From contig JAPLQY010000012.1 of NCBI GenBank assembly GCA_026399475.1, positions 39,957 through 103,956 on the forward strand: a stretch of DNA of 64,000 nt, in the 5' to 3' direction. The stretch is from Rhodocyclales bacterium (GTDB taxonomy: Bacteria; Pseudomonadota; Gammaproteobacteria; Burkholderiales; Rhodocyclaceae). The notes under the pieces are model-generated. The model saw only the letters and a program-made list of their open reading frames with translations. It had not been told where the DNA came from and ran no database searches. The position numbers and the translations under genes were made by a program. This document shows, piece after piece, positions 1 to 8,252 of the stretch. Numbering within the stretch: position 1 is the first letter of the stretch; each line of letters opens with the position of its first letter.

Positions 1-45
1 AGCTTTTACAAAAGTATTGAGTTCCATTTGCATGTTCCCCTCTTA

Positions 46-66
46 ATAAAAAAGTGGCATTGCCAC
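46..66 (-). terminator. Rho-independent terminator (orphan)
   Basis: Read on the minus strand, a 5-bp stem (GTGGC/GCCAC, loop AAT) is followed at once by TTTTTTATT. It lies about 200 nt beyond the terminator of the peroxiredoxin gene, so it must end either read-through or a separate short transcript. The stem is short, so strength is uncertain. Confidence 0.5.
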
Positions 67-161
67 GGTTGCCTTCGAATGAAATGGCTTGGCTGACTTC
101 CGGCGACGCTGTTTCTACTCGCGCTTTCGACGGCGCAGGGCAGATGGAAGCAGTCATCCAA
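46..161 (-). ncRNA. Candidate small RNA, unassigned
   Basis: A possible minus-strand sigma70 promoter, TTGGCG-N17-CATACT (plus coordinates 168-196), lies about 100 nt before the orphan terminator at 46-66. Together they would define a transcript of about 115 nt. No convincing ORF fits; the 92-aa minus ORF in the track starts in the neighbouring terminator and ends beyond this one. I do not recognise the RNA as 6S or any other known family. This is speculative and rests only on the promoter-terminator pairing. Confidence 0.2.
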
Positions 162-262
162 CCAAACAGTATGGAGCATCGGGAGCGAGGCGCCAATCCC
201 TTGCCCCGGACAGGGCCTTGGTCCGTGGCGCCCGCGCCACGGCGATTTCGGACGGCATGACG

Positions 263-295
263 AAAAAAAACCGCTCCCATGCAAGGGGAGCGGTT
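263..295 (-). terminator. Terminator of the peroxiredoxin gene
   Basis: On the minus strand AACCGCTCCC and GGGAGCGGTT form a 10-bp stem with a 7-nt loop, followed by eight Ts. It begins 33 nt past the peroxiredoxin stop codon and is a strong intrinsic terminator. Confidence 0.85.
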
Positions 296-327
296 CGCCG
301 GTTTGGTGCCCCGGGGTGCTGCTTTTC

Positions 328-924
328 TTAGAGCGCGGCGGCGTTTTCGGCCAGATATTTGGCGACGCCCTCGGTCGAGGCGTTCATCCCCTTCTTGCCC
401 TTCTGCCAGCCGGCGGGGCAGACCTCGCCGTGTTCTTCGGTGAATTGCAGGGCGTCGACCATGCGCAGCATTTCGTCGATGTCACGACCCAGCGGCAGGT
501 TGTTCACCACCTGGTGCTGCACCACGCCGGCCTTGTCGATCAGGAAGGAGCCGCGGAAAGCCACGCCGCCGGCCGCTTCAACGTCGTAGGCCTGGCAGAT
601 GGCGTGATTGATGTCGGCTACCAGCGGGTAACCCACCTGGCCTATGCCGCCATTGTTGACCGGGGTGTTCTTCCAGGCCAGGTGCGTGAACTCTGAATCG
701 ATCGAGCAGCCGATGACTTCGACGCCGCGCTTTTTGAACTCGTCCAGGCGGTGATCGAAGGCGATCAGTTCCGAGGGGCAGACGAAGGTGAAGTCGAGGG
801 GATAGAAAAACAGCACGACGTGCTTGCCCCGCAGCGAGGACAGCTTGAGTGGCTTGAATTCATTGTTGCCGAAGACGGCGGTTGCGGTGAAGTCGGGGGC
901 TTGTTTGCCAACGAGTACGGCCAT
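328..924 (-). CDS. 2-Cys peroxiredoxin (AhpC/Tsa type)
   Basis: A 198-aa cytoplasmic thiol peroxidase that reduces hydrogen peroxide and organic hydroperoxides. The peroxidatic Cys is C49 in the FTFVCPSE motif and the resolving Cys is C169 in EVCPAGW, so it is a typical 2-Cys Prx1/AhpC enzyme forming inter-subunit disulphides. The GGIG motif of over-oxidation-sensitive enzymes is present. Length is normal for the family. The start is supported by AGGAG a few bases upstream of the ATG. The gene is monocistronic, with its own promoter (962-989) and terminator (263-295). No AhpF or OxyR gene is adjacent, so the electron donor is not shown by context. Confidence 0.93.
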   Translation of the reverse strand: MAVLVGKQAPDFTATAVFGNNEFKPLKLSSLRGKHVVLFFYPLDFTFVCPSELIAFDHRLDEFKKRGVEVIGCSIDSEFTHLAWKNTPVNNGGIGQVGYPLVADINHAICQAYDVEAAGGVAFRGSFLIDKAGVVQHQVVNNLPLGRDIDEMLRMVDALQFTEEHGEVCPAGWQKGKKGMNASTEGVAKYLAENAAAL

Positions 925-961
925 GGGGAACTCCTGGGATAGTGGTTGAAAAGACCTTGGT

Positions 962-989
962 TATATAGTGGCGATTCGCCGAAATTCAA
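962..989 (-). promoter_or_regulatory. Putative sigma70 promoter of the peroxiredoxin gene
   Basis: On the minus strand TTGAAT, a 16-nt spacer and TATATA lie about 40 nt before the peroxiredoxin start codon. The -35 box overlaps the last codons of acyP, which leaves the gene independently transcribed. Confidence 0.5.
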
Positions 990-1261
990 GCCGTCGGCCG
1001 CAATTCGAAGTCCGTGTAGTCGCCGCTGGCGGTTTCAACCATCACGTCATCCACCGCAGCGCCGCTCGGACCCCGGCGACTCCACTCAAGCATCGCCTCG
1101 ACCTGCCCGGCGCTGCCAGCGACCATGGCCTCGACGCTGCCGTCGCGGCGGTTGCGCACCCACCCGTTCACGCCCAGCAATCGGGCTTGCGCCAGCATCG
1201 CGTAACGGAAGCCGACGCCTTGCACCAGGCCGGTAATAATGAGACGACGAGCCTCCGTCAC
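986..1261 (-). CDS. acyP: Acylphosphatase
   Basis: A 91-aa enzyme that hydrolyses the carboxyl-phosphate bond of acyl phosphates. The family signature is complete: GLVQGVGFR with catalytic Arg19, and GWVRN with catalytic Asn37. Length is typical (about 90 aa). The start is GTG and overlaps the metG stop codon in a GTGA arrangement, so translation is probably coupled to metG. Physiological substrate in bacteria is unclear. Confidence 0.93.
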   Translation of the reverse strand: MTEARRLIITGLVQGVGFRYAMLAQARLLGVNGWVRNRRDGSVEAMVAGSAGQVEAMLEWSRRGPSGAAVDDVMVETASGDYTDFELRPTA

Positions 1262-3399
1262 TTCACTTTCATTCCGGGTTGCGCGCCGCTGTCCGGCGAG
1301 AGCAGGAACAGCCCGGGCGACTTGCCGTCGGTGTCCGACGCAGCCAGCACCATGCCCTCGCTGAGGCCGAATTTCATCTTGCGCGGCGCGAGGTTGGCCA
1401 CCATCACCGTGAGGCGGCCGACCAGCTGCGCCGGATCGTAGGCCGACTTGATGCCGGCGAACACATTGCGCGTGCCACCTTCGCCGAGGTCGAGGGTCAA
1501 ACGGATCAGCTTGTCGGCGCCTTCGACGTGTTGCGCGTCGGCGATGCGGGCGATGCGAAGGTCGACTTTGCCGAAGTCGTCGATCGAGATGTGTTGCAGC
1601 GTCGGCTCGGCCTGACCCTGCACCTTGTCCTCGGTGGCCTGCTGGTGCTGGGCATGGCGTTGCGGCGACTGCGGGTCGGCAGCCGGCGTTGGCGGCGCGG
1701 CGACCGGCTCCAGCGATTCGCGGTTGGCGGCGACCAGGGCTTCGATCTGTTTCGGGTCGATGCGCTGCATCAGATGTTCGTAGGGATTGATCAGGTGCGC
1801 CGGCGGCAGCAGGTGGCCGGCGTCGGCCCAGTGCAGCGGGGCCACGTTGAGGAATTCCTCGGCGCGTTGCGCCAGCTTGGGCAGCACTGGCTTGAGATAG
1901 ATGGTGAGCAGGCGGAAAGCGTTGATCAGCAGCGAGCAGACCTCGTGCAACTTCGCGTCCTGGCCTTCCTGCTTGGCCAGCACCCAGGGCTGGTTCTTGT
2001 CGACGTACTGGTTGACCTGGTCGGCCAGCGCCATCACGCGGCGCAGGGCGCGCGCGCTGTCGCGGGCTTCGTAAAGGGCGGCGATCTCCTCGGCGGCCTC
2101 CATGATGCCGGGCAGTTCGGCCTGGAAGCGCTCGTTGAGGTGGCTGTGCAGCAGCTTGCCCTCAAAGCGCTTGGCGATGAAACCGGCGGCGCGGCTGGCG
2201 ATGTTGATGTACTTGCCGACCAGGTCGGAATTCACGCGCTGGGTGAAGTCCTCCAGGTTGAGGTCGATGTCCTCCATGCTGCCGTTGAGCTTGGCGGCGA
2301 AGTAGTAGCGCAGCCATTCCGGGTTCAGCCCTTGCGCCAGGTAGGACTCGGCGGTGATGAAGGTGCCGCGCGACTTCGACATCTTGGCGCCATCGACGGT
2401 GAGAAAGCCGTGGGCAAAGACGCTGGTCGGCACGCGATAGCCGGCGTGCTCCAGTTCGGCCGGCCAGAACAGGGCGTGGAAGTAGAGGATGTCCTTGCCG
2501 ATGAAGTGATACAGCTCGGCCTTCGAGTCCTTGCCCCAGAACTCGTCGAAATCGAGTCCCTTTCTCGCGCAGAAGTTTTTGAAGGAGCCCATGTAGCCGA
2601 TCGGCGCATCGAGCCAGACGTAGAAGAATTTCCCCGTGCTTTTTCCGGACTCGCCGGGAATCTCGAAGCCGAAATACGGCGCATCGCGTGAGATGTCCCA
2701 GTCGGTGAGCTTGTTCTCGCCGGGTTCGCCCAGCCACTCCTGCAGCTTGTTGATCGCCTCCGGTTGCGCCTTGCACACCTCGCGCGTGGCGCGGCGCAGG
2801 AACTCCTGGCAGCGCGGATCCGAGAGCTTGAAAAAATAATGGTCGGAGGACTTCAGCACCGGTTGCGCGCCTGACACCGCCGAGTAGGGATTCTTCAACT
2901 CGGTCGGCGCATAGGCCGCGCCGCAGGACTCGCAGGCATCGCCGTACTGGTCCTTGGCCCCGCACTTCGGGCACTCGCCCTTGATGAAACGGTCGGGCAG
3001 GAACATCTGCTTGACCGGATCGTAGTGCTGCTCGATGGAGCGCACTTCTATCAGTCCGGCGGCCTTGAGCTTGCCGAAGATGTCTTCGGCATAGTGACGC
3101 GTCTCATCCGAATGCGTGGTGTAGTAATTGTCGAAGGCGACATGGAAGCCGGCGAAATCGCGCGAATGCTCGGCATGCACGCGGGCGATCAGCTGTTCCG
3201 GCGTGACGCCTTCCTTCTCCGCGCGCAGCATGATCGGCGTGCCGTGGGTGTCGTCGGCGCAGACGAACCAGCACTCGTGGCCGCGCATTTTCTGGAAGCG
3301 CGTCCAGATATCGGTCTGGATGTACTCGACCAGATGGCCGAGATGGATCGCGCCGTTGGCATAGGGCAGGGCGCTGGTGACGAGGATCTTGCGGGTCAT
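1258..3399 (-). CDS. metG: Methionyl-tRNA synthetase
   Basis: A 713-aa class I aminoacyl-tRNA synthetase charging tRNA-Met. The HIGH-type motif HLGH is at residues 19-22 and KMSKS near residue 339. A zinc knuckle of the CxxC...CxxC type ([19 protein letters not shown]) lies in the connective domain. The C-terminal ~110 residues form an EMAP/Trbp111-like tRNA-binding dimerisation domain, joined by a Pro/Ala/Gln-rich linker around residues 565-600. The length is that of the long, homodimeric form. It is co-transcribed with acyP, which overlaps its stop by four bases. Confidence 0.97.
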   Translation of the reverse strand: MTRKILVTSALPYANGAIHLGHLVEYIQTDIWTRFQKMRGHECWFVCADDTHGTPIMLRAEKEGVTPEQLIARVHAEHSRDFAGFHVAFDNYYTTHSDETRHYAEDIFGKLKAAGLIEVRSIEQHYDPVKQMFLPDRFIKGECPKCGAKDQYGDACESCGAAYAPTELKNPYSAVSGAQPVLKSSDHYFFKLSDPRCQEFLRRATREVCKAQPEAINKLQEWLGEPGENKLTDWDISRDAPYFGFEIPGESGKSTGKFFYVWLDAPIGYMGSFKNFCARKGLDFDEFWGKDSKAELYHFIGKDILYFHALFWPAELEHAGYRVPTSVFAHGFLTVDGAKMSKSRGTFITAESYLAQGLNPEWLRYYFAAKLNGSMEDIDLNLEDFTQRVNSDLVGKYINIASRAAGFIAKRFEGKLLHSHLNERFQAELPGIMEAAEEIAALYEARDSARALRRVMALADQVNQYVDKNQPWVLAKQEGQDAKLHEVCSLLINAFRLLTIYLKPVLPKLAQRAEEFLNVAPLHWADAGHLLPPAHLINPYEHLMQRIDPKQIEALVAANRESLEPVAAPPTPAADPQSPQRHAQHQQATEDKVQGQAEPTLQHISIDDFGKVDLRIARIADAQHVEGADKLIRLTLDLGEGGTRNVFAGIKSAYDPAQLVGRLTVMVANLAPRKMKFGLSEGMVLAASDTDGKSPGLFLLSPDSGAQPGMKVK

Positions 3400-3502
3400 G
3401 ACACGGTCTTTCCGGGTGCTGGCGGCGGCCGCCTGGCCTGCCGCATCTCAAGGGGCGCATTGTACCGGCGCCGGGTGGAAGCCGGGACTCGCCCCGGCCA
3501 GG

Positions 3503-3541
3503 TGGACAATCAATAACCGAAGCTGTACAGTAACGCGTACA
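3503..3541 (+). promoter_or_regulatory. Promoter and probable autoregulatory operator of yefM-yoeB
   Basis: TGGACA-N17-TACAGT (3503-3531) is a good sigma70 match. The -10 box falls inside an inverted repeat, TGTAC (3524-3528) and GTACA (3537-3541). YefM-YoeB operators in enterobacteria contain TGTACA-type palindromes that overlap the promoter, so this is the expected site for conditional autorepression. A strong Shine-Dalgarno AAGGAG follows at 3545-3550. Confidence 0.6.
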
Positions 3542-3557
3542 TATAAGGAGCCCCGCC

Positions 3558-3809
3558 ATGGATGCAATTACCTACACCACTGTTCGCGCAAACCTCGCCA
3601 GCGCCATGGACCGCGTTTGCGACGACCATGAAGCCCTGATCATTACTCGCAACGGAGAGCAGTCCGTCGTGATGCTTTCGCTCGAAGACTACAAGGCGCT
3701 GGAAGAAACTGCCTACCTTTTGCGCACGCCGGCTAACGCCAGGCGTCTTCTCTCAGCCGCCGCACAACTGAACGCCGGCAAAGGCGTTGAGCGGAAGCTG
3801 GCCAAGTGA
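3558..3809 (+). CDS. yefM: Antitoxin of the Phd/YefM family
   Basis: An 83-aa antitoxin that binds the YoeB toxin through its C-terminal half and DNA through its N-terminal half. The N-terminal YefM fold is clear (ITYTTVRANLASAMDRVC..., then NGEQSVVMLSLEDYKALEET). The ATG is preceded by AAGGAG at 7-nt spacing. The stop overlaps the toxin start by four bases, which couples translation and keeps antitoxin in excess. The pair stands alone between metG and a repeat-rich gap, which fits acquisition as a small mobile module. Confidence 0.93.
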   Translation: MDAITYTTVRANLASAMDRVCDDHEALIITRNGEQSVVMLSLEDYKALEETAYLLRTPANARRLLSAAAQLNAGKGVERKLAK

Positions 3810-4060
3810 AGCTGATTTTCGCTGACGAGGCATGGGAAGATTACCTGTATTGGCAAAAGCAGGACAAGCGCATGGTCGAAAGGATCAACAAGCTGATACG
3901 TGAGACGCAGCGCGAGCCTTTCGCAGGCATTGGAAAACCCGAACCGTTGAAGCATGCGCTTTCAGGGTTCTGGTCACGCCGGATAACGGACGAGCATCGC
4001 ATGGTGTATCGGGTCGAGGGCGATGCTCTGCAAATTGCGCAGTTGCGCTTCCACTACTGA
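3806..4060 (+). CDS. yoeB: mRNA interferase toxin YoeB
   Basis: An 84-aa ribosome-dependent endoribonuclease of the RelE/YoeB family that cleaves mRNA in the A site. It aligns end to end without gaps to E. coli YoeB, including SGFWSRRIT. Catalytic residues Glu46, Arg65, His83 and Tyr84 are all present, so the toxin should be active. It is translated from an ATGA overlap with yefM. Confidence 0.95.
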   Translation: MKLIFADEAWEDYLYWQKQDKRMVERINKLIRETQREPFAGIGKPEPLKHALSGFWSRRITDEHRMVYRVEGDALQIAQLRFHY

Positions 4061-4179
4061 AACGCTCAGCGTCGAAGGATTGCGGATTACGGGAGGCCGG
4101 CGCGCGATGAGTTCCCGCATGCCTACAAGGGGCATTGCCCCTCGCCCAAGGGCCCACGACAGCACCCCCTCCTGTCCTC

Positions 4180-4198
4180 CCCCGCCCTCGGGGCGGGG
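4180..4198. repeat. GC-rich REP-like hairpin
   Basis: CCCCGCCC and GGGCGGGG form an 8-bp stem with a 3-nt loop, flanked by further C-runs and G-runs. The composition resembles the element inside cusA at 63335-63418, although the sequences are not identical. Confidence 0.45.
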
Positions 4199-4298
4199 AA
4201 AGGGGGCGCGCAAACTCGTTACGTGCTGACTTGCGGGATACCCCGCCGCCCCGGCCCTGCGGGCGGAGGGCTCGCCACAGTCTCGCCCGTTCGCGCGG

Positions 4299-4324
4299 CG
4301 CAAGGCCAATCAATTGGCCTTGCG
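4299..4324. repeat. Perfect 26-bp palindrome
   Basis: Arms CGCAAGGCCAAT and ATTGGCCTTGCG are exact inverted copies separated by CA. The two-base spacer makes it more plausible as a DNA palindrome (protein site or fused repeat ends) than as an RNA hairpin. Confidence 0.55.
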
Positions 4325-4622
4325 AAACCCCGCGCTCACCCCTCGCTGCGGAAGGTCCTCCGGGCCGGTCGCTAAACTCGCTTCTCGCTTTGCGCGCCTG
4401 GATTCCGCTTCGCGGGACGGCGTCGGACAACGCGACCGGACTTCCCCCGGCGAATCTTCCTCGCTCGGCGGGTCAGAGGGGAATGAAAAGCGTCGCACGT
4501 GATTGGGCGTGCCGAAAACAAAAGCGAAGCTGACACCAATAGTTCGAAAATACGGTAGCGGCTGTTAGCCCTTGCTAGCGTTTGGCTTGGCGGTAGGCTG
4601 CATGAATGGCGTCGCTGGGGTA

Positions 4623-4720
4623 GCCTGACGCAGTCAGGCCGGGGCACGCTTCTTTGGGTACTTTTTTGTCGTGCAACAAGAAAGTATCTCGCCCGCCGGG
4701 GCGAGTCCCGGCATTTCCCT
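4623..4720. repeat. Composite intergenic repeat with three inverted repeats
   Basis: In order there are: GCCTGA/TCAGGC; a near-perfect ACTTTTTTGT/ACAAGAAAGT pair around CGTGCA; and CTCGCCC/GGGCGAG. I recognise the GGGTACTTTTT...AAGAAAGTATCTCGCC string as one that recurs in proteobacterial intergenic DNA, from memory only. No second copy was seen in this window. Confidence 0.4.
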
Positions 4721-4789
4721 TGTGGGCGCAAGGGGTATCGTCGTAGCGCGGTCAGCGCAGACACCCCGTAATCCGCTATCCTTTCATCC

Positions 4790-5632
4790 ATGCAAGTCGT
4801 CCTCATCAGCGGCCTTTCCGGTTCCGGCAAATCCATTGCCCTCAATGTGCTGGAGGATGCCGGTTACTACTGCGTTGACAACCTGCCGGCGCCGCTCCTG
4901 TCCGATCTGGTCGGCCACCTGCGGGTCGAGGGGCATCGGTTCGCGGCGGTGGCGGTGGACATGCGCGGCGGGTCGAGCATTGCGGCGCTGCCGCCGCAAC
5001 TGCGCAATCTGGAAGCTCAGGGCATCACGCTGCGCTTCGTCTTTCTCGATGCGCGCAACGACGTGCTGATCCAGCGCTTTTCCGAGACCCGCCGTCGCCA
5101 CCCGCTGGCCGGCGACGACGTGACGCTGGAGGAAGCCATCGCCCGCGAGCGCGAGGCACTGGAGACGCTGGCCTCGCTCGGCCACCATATCGACACCAGC
5201 AACCTGCGGCCGAATGCGCTGCGTGCCAGCATCAAGGAGTTCGCGGCGCTGGATGAGCGCAGCGGGCTGACGCTACTGTTCGAGTCCTTCGGTTTCAAGA
5301 ACGGCATTCCGCTCGATGCCGACCTGGTGTTCGATGTGCGCTGCCTGCCCAATCCGCATTACGATCCGGCGCTGCGTCCGCTCACCGGGCGCGATGCCGA
5401 GGTGATCCGCTTTCTTGAAGCGCAACCCGAGGTGGCGCGCATGGAGGCCGATCTGCGTCGTTTCATCGGCGACTGGCTGCCGGCCTATATCCGCGACAAC
5501 CGCTCCTACCTGACGGTGGGCATCGGCTGTACCGGCGGGCAGCACCGCTCGGTGTATCTCGCCGAACAACTCGCCGCGCATTTTCGCGAATCGGCCAGGG
5601 TGCTGGTGCGCCATCGCGGCCTGGTCGAATGA
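4790..5632 (+). CDS. rapZ: RNase adapter / nucleotide-binding protein RapZ
   Basis: A 280-aa YvcJ/RapZ-family P-loop protein. In E. coli RapZ binds glucosamine-6-phosphate and delivers the sRNA GlmZ to RNase E, controlling glmS. The Walker A motif GLSGSGKS is at residues 8-15, and the C-terminal domain has the conserved [11 protein letters not shown] motif. Length matches the family (about 285). The glmS target also lies in this window (51139), but no GlmY/GlmZ gene was seen, so the sRNA role is unproven here. In many betaproteobacteria rapZ follows hprK/ptsN; here the upstream neighbour is repeat DNA. Its stop overlaps the next start (ATGA). Confidence 0.95.
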   Translation: MQVVLISGLSGSGKSIALNVLEDAGYYCVDNLPAPLLSDLVGHLRVEGHRFAAVAVDMRGGSSIAALPPQLRNLEAQGITLRFVFLDARNDVLIQRFSETRRRHPLAGDDVTLEEAIAREREALETLASLGHHIDTSNLRPNALRASIKEFAALDERSGLTLLFESFGFKNGIPLDADLVFDVRCLPNPHYDPALRPLTGRDAEVIRFLEAQPEVARMEADLRRFIGDWLPAYIRDNRSYLTVGIGCTGGQHRSVYLAEQLAAHFRESARVLVRHRGLVE

Positions 5633-6075
5633 AGGACCACGTTCCCGACGGCCTGCGTGAACTGCTGGCGCAAGCCACGGGCGCGGGCAATGCGCCCTGG
5701 CGCAGCTTGCTGAAGCCCGGCGACTGGGTGCTGCTGCTGGCCGCCGGCGTGCTCGTCGCGGCGTCCTACCCGCTGCTGTGGCGCGGCGGTACCGCGGATC
5801 GTGCCATCGTCAAGCGTGACGGTCAGGTGGTCACCGAACTGGCGCTGAATGCCGCGCGCAGATATGAAGTTGCCGGCGCCATCGGCAATACCATTATCGA
5901 AGTGCAGCCCGGCCGCGCCCGCGTGGTGTCGGACCCCGGTCCGCGCCAGTACTGCGTGCAGCAGGGCTGGCTGACGCGCGCCAATGCCGTGGCGATCTGC
6001 GCACCGAACCATGTGACATTGCAACTCTCCGGACGCGGCGGCCAGAATGGCGGCTATGACACCCTCAACTATTGA
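5629..6075 (+). CDS. NusG domain II-containing membrane-anchored protein
   Basis: A 148-aa protein with a cytoplasmic N-terminal stretch, one hydrophobic segment at about residues 35-52 ([18 protein letters not shown]), and an extracytoplasmic NusG-II-type beta domain. That domain shows the family pattern: [16 protein letters not shown], ...CVQQGW...[10 protein letters not shown], including two Cys. Its function is unknown. The family is commonly next to a Gx/HepS1-type membrane protein, as it is here. The start overlaps the rapZ stop and the end overlaps the next gene, which indicates a translationally coupled operon. Confidence 0.8.
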   Translation: MKDHVPDGLRELLAQATGAGNAPWRSLLKPGDWVLLLAAGVLVAASYPLLWRGGTADRAIVKRDGQVVTELALNAARRYEVAGAIGNTIIEVQPGRARVVSDPGPRQYCVQQGWLTRANAVAICAPNHVTLQLSGRGGQNGGYDTLNY

Positions 6076-6613
6076 GTTGCCGGTCACCGCCGATGACTAC
6101 CGCATCGCGCGCTACGCTGCGGCGGCGATAGCGCTCACCGTGGCCGAAGCGGCCCTGCCCAGCCCTCTGCCCGGCATCAAGCCGGGGCTGGCCAACATCA
6201 TCGTGCTGGTGGTGCTGGCGCGCTACGGCTGGCGCGATGCCGCCTGGGTCAGCCTGCTGCGCGTGGTCGCGGGCAGCCTGGTGATCGGCCAGTTTCTCGC
6301 GCCGGGATTTTTTTTGGCGCTGGCCGGCGCGCTTTGCAGCCTGGGCGTGCTGGCGGTGGCGCAGCATCTGCCGCAGCGCTTCTTCGGTCCGGTCTCGGCC
6401 AGCGTGCTGGCTGCGTTTGCCCACATCGGCGGGCAGATTGCGCTCGCCCGGATCTGGCTGGTGCCGCACGACGGCGTGTTCTACCTGCTGCCGCTGTTCG
6501 CCACGGCGGCGCTGGTATTCGGTACCATTAACGGTCTCGTCGCGGCGCGCTTGCTTGCCATACCCGTTGCCGAGCCCGTCGCTGCGCCTCCCGTGCCGAA
6601 AGCCGCTTCATGA
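6047..6613 (+). CDS. Gx transporter family / heptaprenyl diphosphate synthase component I-like membrane protein
   Basis: A 188-aa integral membrane protein with about five hydrophobic segments and the family signature LPGIKPGLANIIVLVVL near residue 40. Despite the name, it is not a prenyltransferase catalytic subunit. The fold resembles ECF-transporter S components, so small-molecule binding or transport is plausible but unproven. It overlaps the NusG-II gene by 29 nt and the next gene by four, so all four genes from rapZ appear co-transcribed. A start three codons later (6056) is also possible. Confidence 0.75.
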   Translation: MAAMTPSTIELPVTADDYRIARYAAAAIALTVAEAALPSPLPGIKPGLANIIVLVVLARYGWRDAAWVSLLRVVAGSLVIGQFLAPGFFLALAGALCSLGVLAVAQHLPQRFFGPVSASVLAAFAHIGGQIALARIWLVPHDGVFYLLPLFATAALVFGTINGLVAARLLAIPVAEPVAAPPVPKAAS

Positions 6614-7218
6614 TCATTCCGCTGTTTCCCCTGCAGTCAGTGCTTTTCCCCGGTGGGCGGCTGCCGCTGCGAATCTTCGAGCAGCGCTACATGGACATGG
6701 CCAAGACTTGTTTCAAGGAGTCGGGCTCCTTCGGCGTCTGCCTGATTGCGCGCGGCGAGGAGGTGGCCCGCGCCGGGCAGAAACCTGCCGAACCACACGC
6801 AGTGGGCACGCTGGCGCATATTGCGGACTGGGACATGCAGCAACTGGGCGTGCTCAACATTATCGCCCAGGGCGGCGAACGCTTCCGTTTGCTGCGCCAC
6901 TGGAGCGAGGACTCAGGCCTGCTGAAGGGCGAGATCGAACTGATTGTCGCGCCGGCCGTGCTGCCCGTTCCCGGCCCTTACGCGCGACTGGTGCCACTGT
7001 TGCGCGCCATCGTCGGGGAGATGGAGGCCGGTGCGCCGCATGCCCCGGCCATGCCGCATCGATTCTTCGACGCCGGCTGGCTCGGCATGCGCTATGCCGA
7101 AGTGCTGCCTATCCCCATCGTCGCCAGGCAGAAGCTGCTGGAAGTCGAGGACAGCATCGATCGCCTCGAGATCATCTATCGCTTCCTCGAGAGCAAGGGT
7201 CTGTTGCCGGACGCCTGA
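6610..7218 (+). CDS. Lon substrate-binding (N-terminal) domain protein
   Basis: A 202-aa stand-alone Lon N-terminal domain, lacking the AAA+ and protease domains. The typical opening IPLFPLQSVLFPGG is followed by LPLRIFEQRY. Such proteins are widespread and their role is unclear; they may bind unfolded proteins or modulate Lon. The start overlaps the preceding stop (ATGA). Its 3' end overlaps the convergent mutY 3' end by 43 nt, so the two mRNAs are complementary at their ends. Confidence 0.88.
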   Translation: MIIPLFPLQSVLFPGGRLPLRIFEQRYMDMAKTCFKESGSFGVCLIARGEEVARAGQKPAEPHAVGTLAHIADWDMQQLGVLNIIAQGGERFRLLRHWSEDSGLLKGEIELIVAPAVLPVPGPYARLVPLLRAIVGEMEAGAPHAPAMPHRFFDAGWLGMRYAEVLPIPIVARQKLLEVEDSIDRLEIIYRFLESKGLLPDA

Positions 7219-8252
7219 GCCTCCTCGAGGATGCGCCGGATGGGGGCCGGCAGCGCTGCACTGGCGGTCTCGGTCAGTGCCAGCCACTGCCATCCCTGCT
7301 CCATTACCGCATTGCCCGGATTCACGCGCAGTCGCAGCGGCGCAATGTGCAGACGAAAGTGGCTGAAGGCGTGCACCAGGGTCGGCGCCGGCTCTACCGC
7401 GAGGACGCGGCAGGCGAAGCGGCGCTCGGCCCATTCCCGGGCATCGGTGCCTGCGGGCAGTTCCGGCAGTGACAGCAGTCCGCCCCAGATGCCGACCGGC
7501 GGACGGGTTTCCAGCAGCACGCGATTGCCGTCCTGCAGTACCAGCAGCGTCGCGTGACGCTGTGGAATATCGCGGCGCGGTTTGGCTTGCGGCAGCTCCG
7601 CGGTGCGACCGGTGGCGCGGGCGACGCAGATGTCAGCGAGCGGGCAGGCCTCGCAGCGCGGTTTGGTTCTGGTGCAGACCATGGCGCCGAGATCCATCTG
7701 TGCCTGGTTGTAGATGGTGCCGTGGCGCGCCGGCATCAGTTCTGTGGCCAGCGCCCAGAGGCGCTTTTCCACCGCGCCGCTGCCGGGGAAACCCTCGATG
7801 CCGCAGGCGCGGCACAACACGCGCTTGACATTGCCATCGAGAATCGGTGCGTGGACGCCGAAGCAGAAAGTGGCGATCGAGTTGGCGGTGGAGCGGCCGA
7901 TGCCCGGCAGTTGCGCAATCAGCGCGGGGTCGTGCGGGAATATCCCGTTGTGCTGGTCCGTCACGGCGCGCGCTGCAGCGTGCAGGTTGCGTGCCCTGGC
8001 GTAGTAGCCGAGCCCGCTCCACATCGCCATGACATCCTCGACCGGCGCGGCGGCGAGATCGGCGAGTTGCGGAAAGCGTTCGAGAAAGCGCAGGTAGTAG
8101 GGGATTACCGTCGCCACTTGCGTCTGCTGCAACATGATTTCCGACAGCCAGACGCGGTAGGGGTCCGTGGTGTTCTGCCACGGCAGGTCGTGGCGGCCGT
8201 TCTTCTTGTGCCAGCGGATCAGCCGGGAGGCAAAATCCTTCTCCGTGGTCAA
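7176..8252 (-). CDS. mutY: A/G-specific adenine glycosylase
   Basis: A 358-aa base-excision repair glycosylase that removes adenine opposite 8-oxoguanine. It has the catalytic region EIMLQQTQV, the helix-hairpin-helix [12 protein letters not shown], the catalytic Asp in LDGNVKRV, and an Fe-S cluster motif C-x6-C-x2-C-x5-C. A C-terminal NUDIX-like domain for 8-oxoG recognition follows. The ORF track extends 119 residues upstream into purT; that extension is not MutY-like. I place the start at a TTG whose bases overlap the purT stop. No ATG fits, so this start is inferred. Confidence 0.93.
   Translation of the reverse strand: MTTEKDFASRLIRWHKKNGRHDLPWQNTTDPYRVWLSEIMLQQTQVATVIPYYLRFLERFPQLADLAAAPVEDVMAMWSGLGYYARARNLHAAARAVTDQHNGIFPHDPALIAQLPGIGRSTANSIATFCFGVHAPILDGNVKRVLCRACGIEGFPGSGAVEKRLWALATELMPARHGTIYNQAQMDLGAMVCTRTKPRCEACPLADICVARATGRTAELPQAKPRRDIPQRHATLLVLQDGNRVLLETRPPVGIWGGLLSLPELPAGTDAREWAERRFACRVLAVEPAPTLVHAFSHFRLHIAPLRLRVNPGNAVMEQGWQWLALTETASAALPAPIRRILEEAQASGNRPLLSRKR

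Larger units (their letters stand above)
4061..4789. other. Gene-free, palindrome-rich intergenic region
   Basis: About 730 nt between yoeB and rapZ. No frame has a recognisable protein; the small overlapping ORFs on both strands are low-complexity, as expected of GC-rich palindromes. It holds at least three separate inverted-repeat clusters, listed individually. It looks like a pile-up of small dispersed repeats rather than a decayed gene. Confidence 0.6.

Noticed and set aside
6-284. 92-aa minus-strand ORF at the left edge
   Set aside because: It starts inside the peroxiredoxin terminator and runs through a second terminator; the peptide shows no family features.
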